Source: a virus. From it: a stretch of DNA of 39,925 nt. This document shows positions 39,540 to 39,925 of this stretch, piece by piece. The notes beneath the pieces are model-generated. The model saw only the letters and a program-made list of their open reading frames with translations. It did not search any database and was not told the DNA's origin. The translations under genes were made by a program, and so were the position numbers. The stretch lies in IMG/VR virus record IMGVR_UViG_3300032050_000321, positions 1-39,925 of that record; one strand, written 5' to 3'. How positions within the stretch are numbered: the first letter of the stretch is position 1; the number at the start of each line of letters is the position of its first letter.

Positions 39540-39581
39540 CAATGGTCGCGCTGATCATTCGCCCCGCATCACCATGGACAC

Positions 39582-39590
39582 ATAATACCA
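39582..39590 (-). promoter_or_regulatory. Candidate extended -10 promoter for the 38784-39491 gene
   Basis: Reading leftward, TGG followed by TATTAT (39587-39582) forms an extended -10 element with five of six matches to TATAAT. No good -35 box is present at 17 bases. The predicted RNA start would be near 39575, about 85 bases before the ATG, placing the palindrome at 39509-39539 in the leader. Confidence 0.4.
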
Positions 39591-39625
39591 CAATCAGCGA
39601 CATGGTGTTATTTTTTCGTGAGGAA

Positions 39626-39678
39626 CCACGCCGAGCGCAGGTAGCCACGCCGAGCGCAGGTAGCCACGCCGAGCGCAG
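39626..39678. repeat. Tandem 19-bp repeats, 2.8 copies
   Basis: The unit CCACGCCGAGCGCAGGTAG occurs at 39626-39644 and 39645-39663 without change, and its first 15 bases again at 39664-39678. It lies upstream of the candidate promoter at 39582. It may bind a regulator or be a slippage product. The repeats touch each other, so this is not a CRISPR array. Confidence 0.85.
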
Positions 39679-39758
39679 ACACGCCATTCGCAAGAATCAA
39701 ACGCCAAAAACAAAAATCGAATCGACTACCGTCATATCAATATCTCCCCGATAGTTTG

Positions 39759-39924
39759 TGACCCCCTACCGGTAACTCAATCCACCTACGATGACCCCCA
39801 CCTAGTGGCACCCCCTAAAAATACTCGTGCGCCACAAGCAACTGCATACATAGTGTTTTGCACTGTCAATCCCGCGTCCACAGAATGACCCCCCACCCCC
39901 TAGGTAAATTTTGCCGCTAGGGGG
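39759..39924. repeat. C-run repeats and terminal inverted repeat in gene-free DNA
   Basis: TGACCCCC occurs at 39759, 39792 and 39886. ACCCCCTA occurs at 39761, 39810 and 39895. At the very edge CCCCCTAG (39896-39903) and CTAGGGGG (39917-39924) form a perfect 8-bp inverted repeat with a 13-base spacer. The stretch from 39492 to the end holds no gene that I can support; open frames on the + strand there have no ribosome site. The motifs could be binding sites for a replication or packaging protein, or a rightward terminator cut by the window edge. Confidence 0.55.
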
Positions 39925-39925
39925 A

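Noticed and set aside
39626-39678. Possible CRISPR array
   Set aside because: The 19-bp units are directly adjacent with no spacers and no cas genes are present.
39416-39754. Rightward open frame of 112 codons
   Set aside because: It runs antisense through the start of a well-supported leftward gene and through tandem repeats.
1-39925. tRNA genes
   Set aside because: I looked for TpsiC-arm patterns with matching acceptor stems on both strands by eye and found none outside coding sequence; a covariance search was not possible.

Overview
The window is most likely part of the genome of a tailed bacteriophage (Caudoviricetes), probably short-tailed. It carries a lysis cassette, a P22-gp10-like tail or stabilisation protein, ejection-type internal virion proteins and a 2191-residue protein with a PLxRFG motif, followed by a compact phage replication operon. 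No terminase, portal or major capsid gene is present, so the packaging and head genes should lie to the left of base 1. No phage RNA polymerase is visible. The promoters I can see are of the bacterial sigma-70 type. The lysis genes (holin plus M15 peptidase) and a signal-peptide protein of the Rap1a/Tai type suggest a Gram-negative host. The host cannot be named from this sequence.

Layout. (1) 2-1806, rightward: lysis region with two membrane-anchored proteins, a GTA-type holin and an M15 peptidase. (2) 1806-2477: an AT-rich 2-oxoglutarate/Fe(II) oxygenase. (3) 2481-17290, rightward: tail/virion module with a GNAT acetyltransferase inserted in it. (4) 17289-17393: convergent junction with a leftward terminator and a run of perfect hairpins. 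(5) 17394-30976, leftward: replication and recombination genes. These are an AEP-type primase-helicase, an HTH regulator, a candidate ssDNA-binding protein, an SNF2-type helicase, several nucleases (HNH, PD-(D/E)XK, Cas4/RecB-like, VRR-NUC) and a family A DNA polymerase with Leu at the 762-equivalent site. Embedded among them are a Rap1a-like protein, a glycosyltransferase and a methyltransferase. (6) 31190-38020, leftward: an early operon built around a MoxR/CobS-like AAA+ ATPase, a metallopeptidase/VWA (DUF2201-like) protein and a DUF3150-like protein, with many small genes of unknown function. (7) 38021-39925: mostly non-coding control DNA with repeats, terminators and promoters, plus two leftward genes.

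Leftward transcription can be read as successive units. A candidate extended -10 promoter (39582) leads to a terminator (38514-38542). A perfect consensus promoter (38084-38112) starts the early operon, which reaches a hairpin with a T-rich tail (31061-31103). A new promoter (31006-31034) drives the VRR-NUC to DNA polymerase genes. Another promoter (22054-22082) drives the ssDNA-binding and primase genes. Everything stops at the terminator at 17289-17316. Genes are coupled tightly by ATGA or TAATG overlaps.

The most unusual signal is a 29-bp imperfect palindrome present four times, all within 31.0-38.1 kb. Three copies are inside coding sequences, in frame and in either orientation. The fourth sits where a terminator would be expected. 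The second is a dense array of TGTTC/GAACA words at 38044-38425, next to the strongest promoter, which could be a replication origin or a regulator-binding array.
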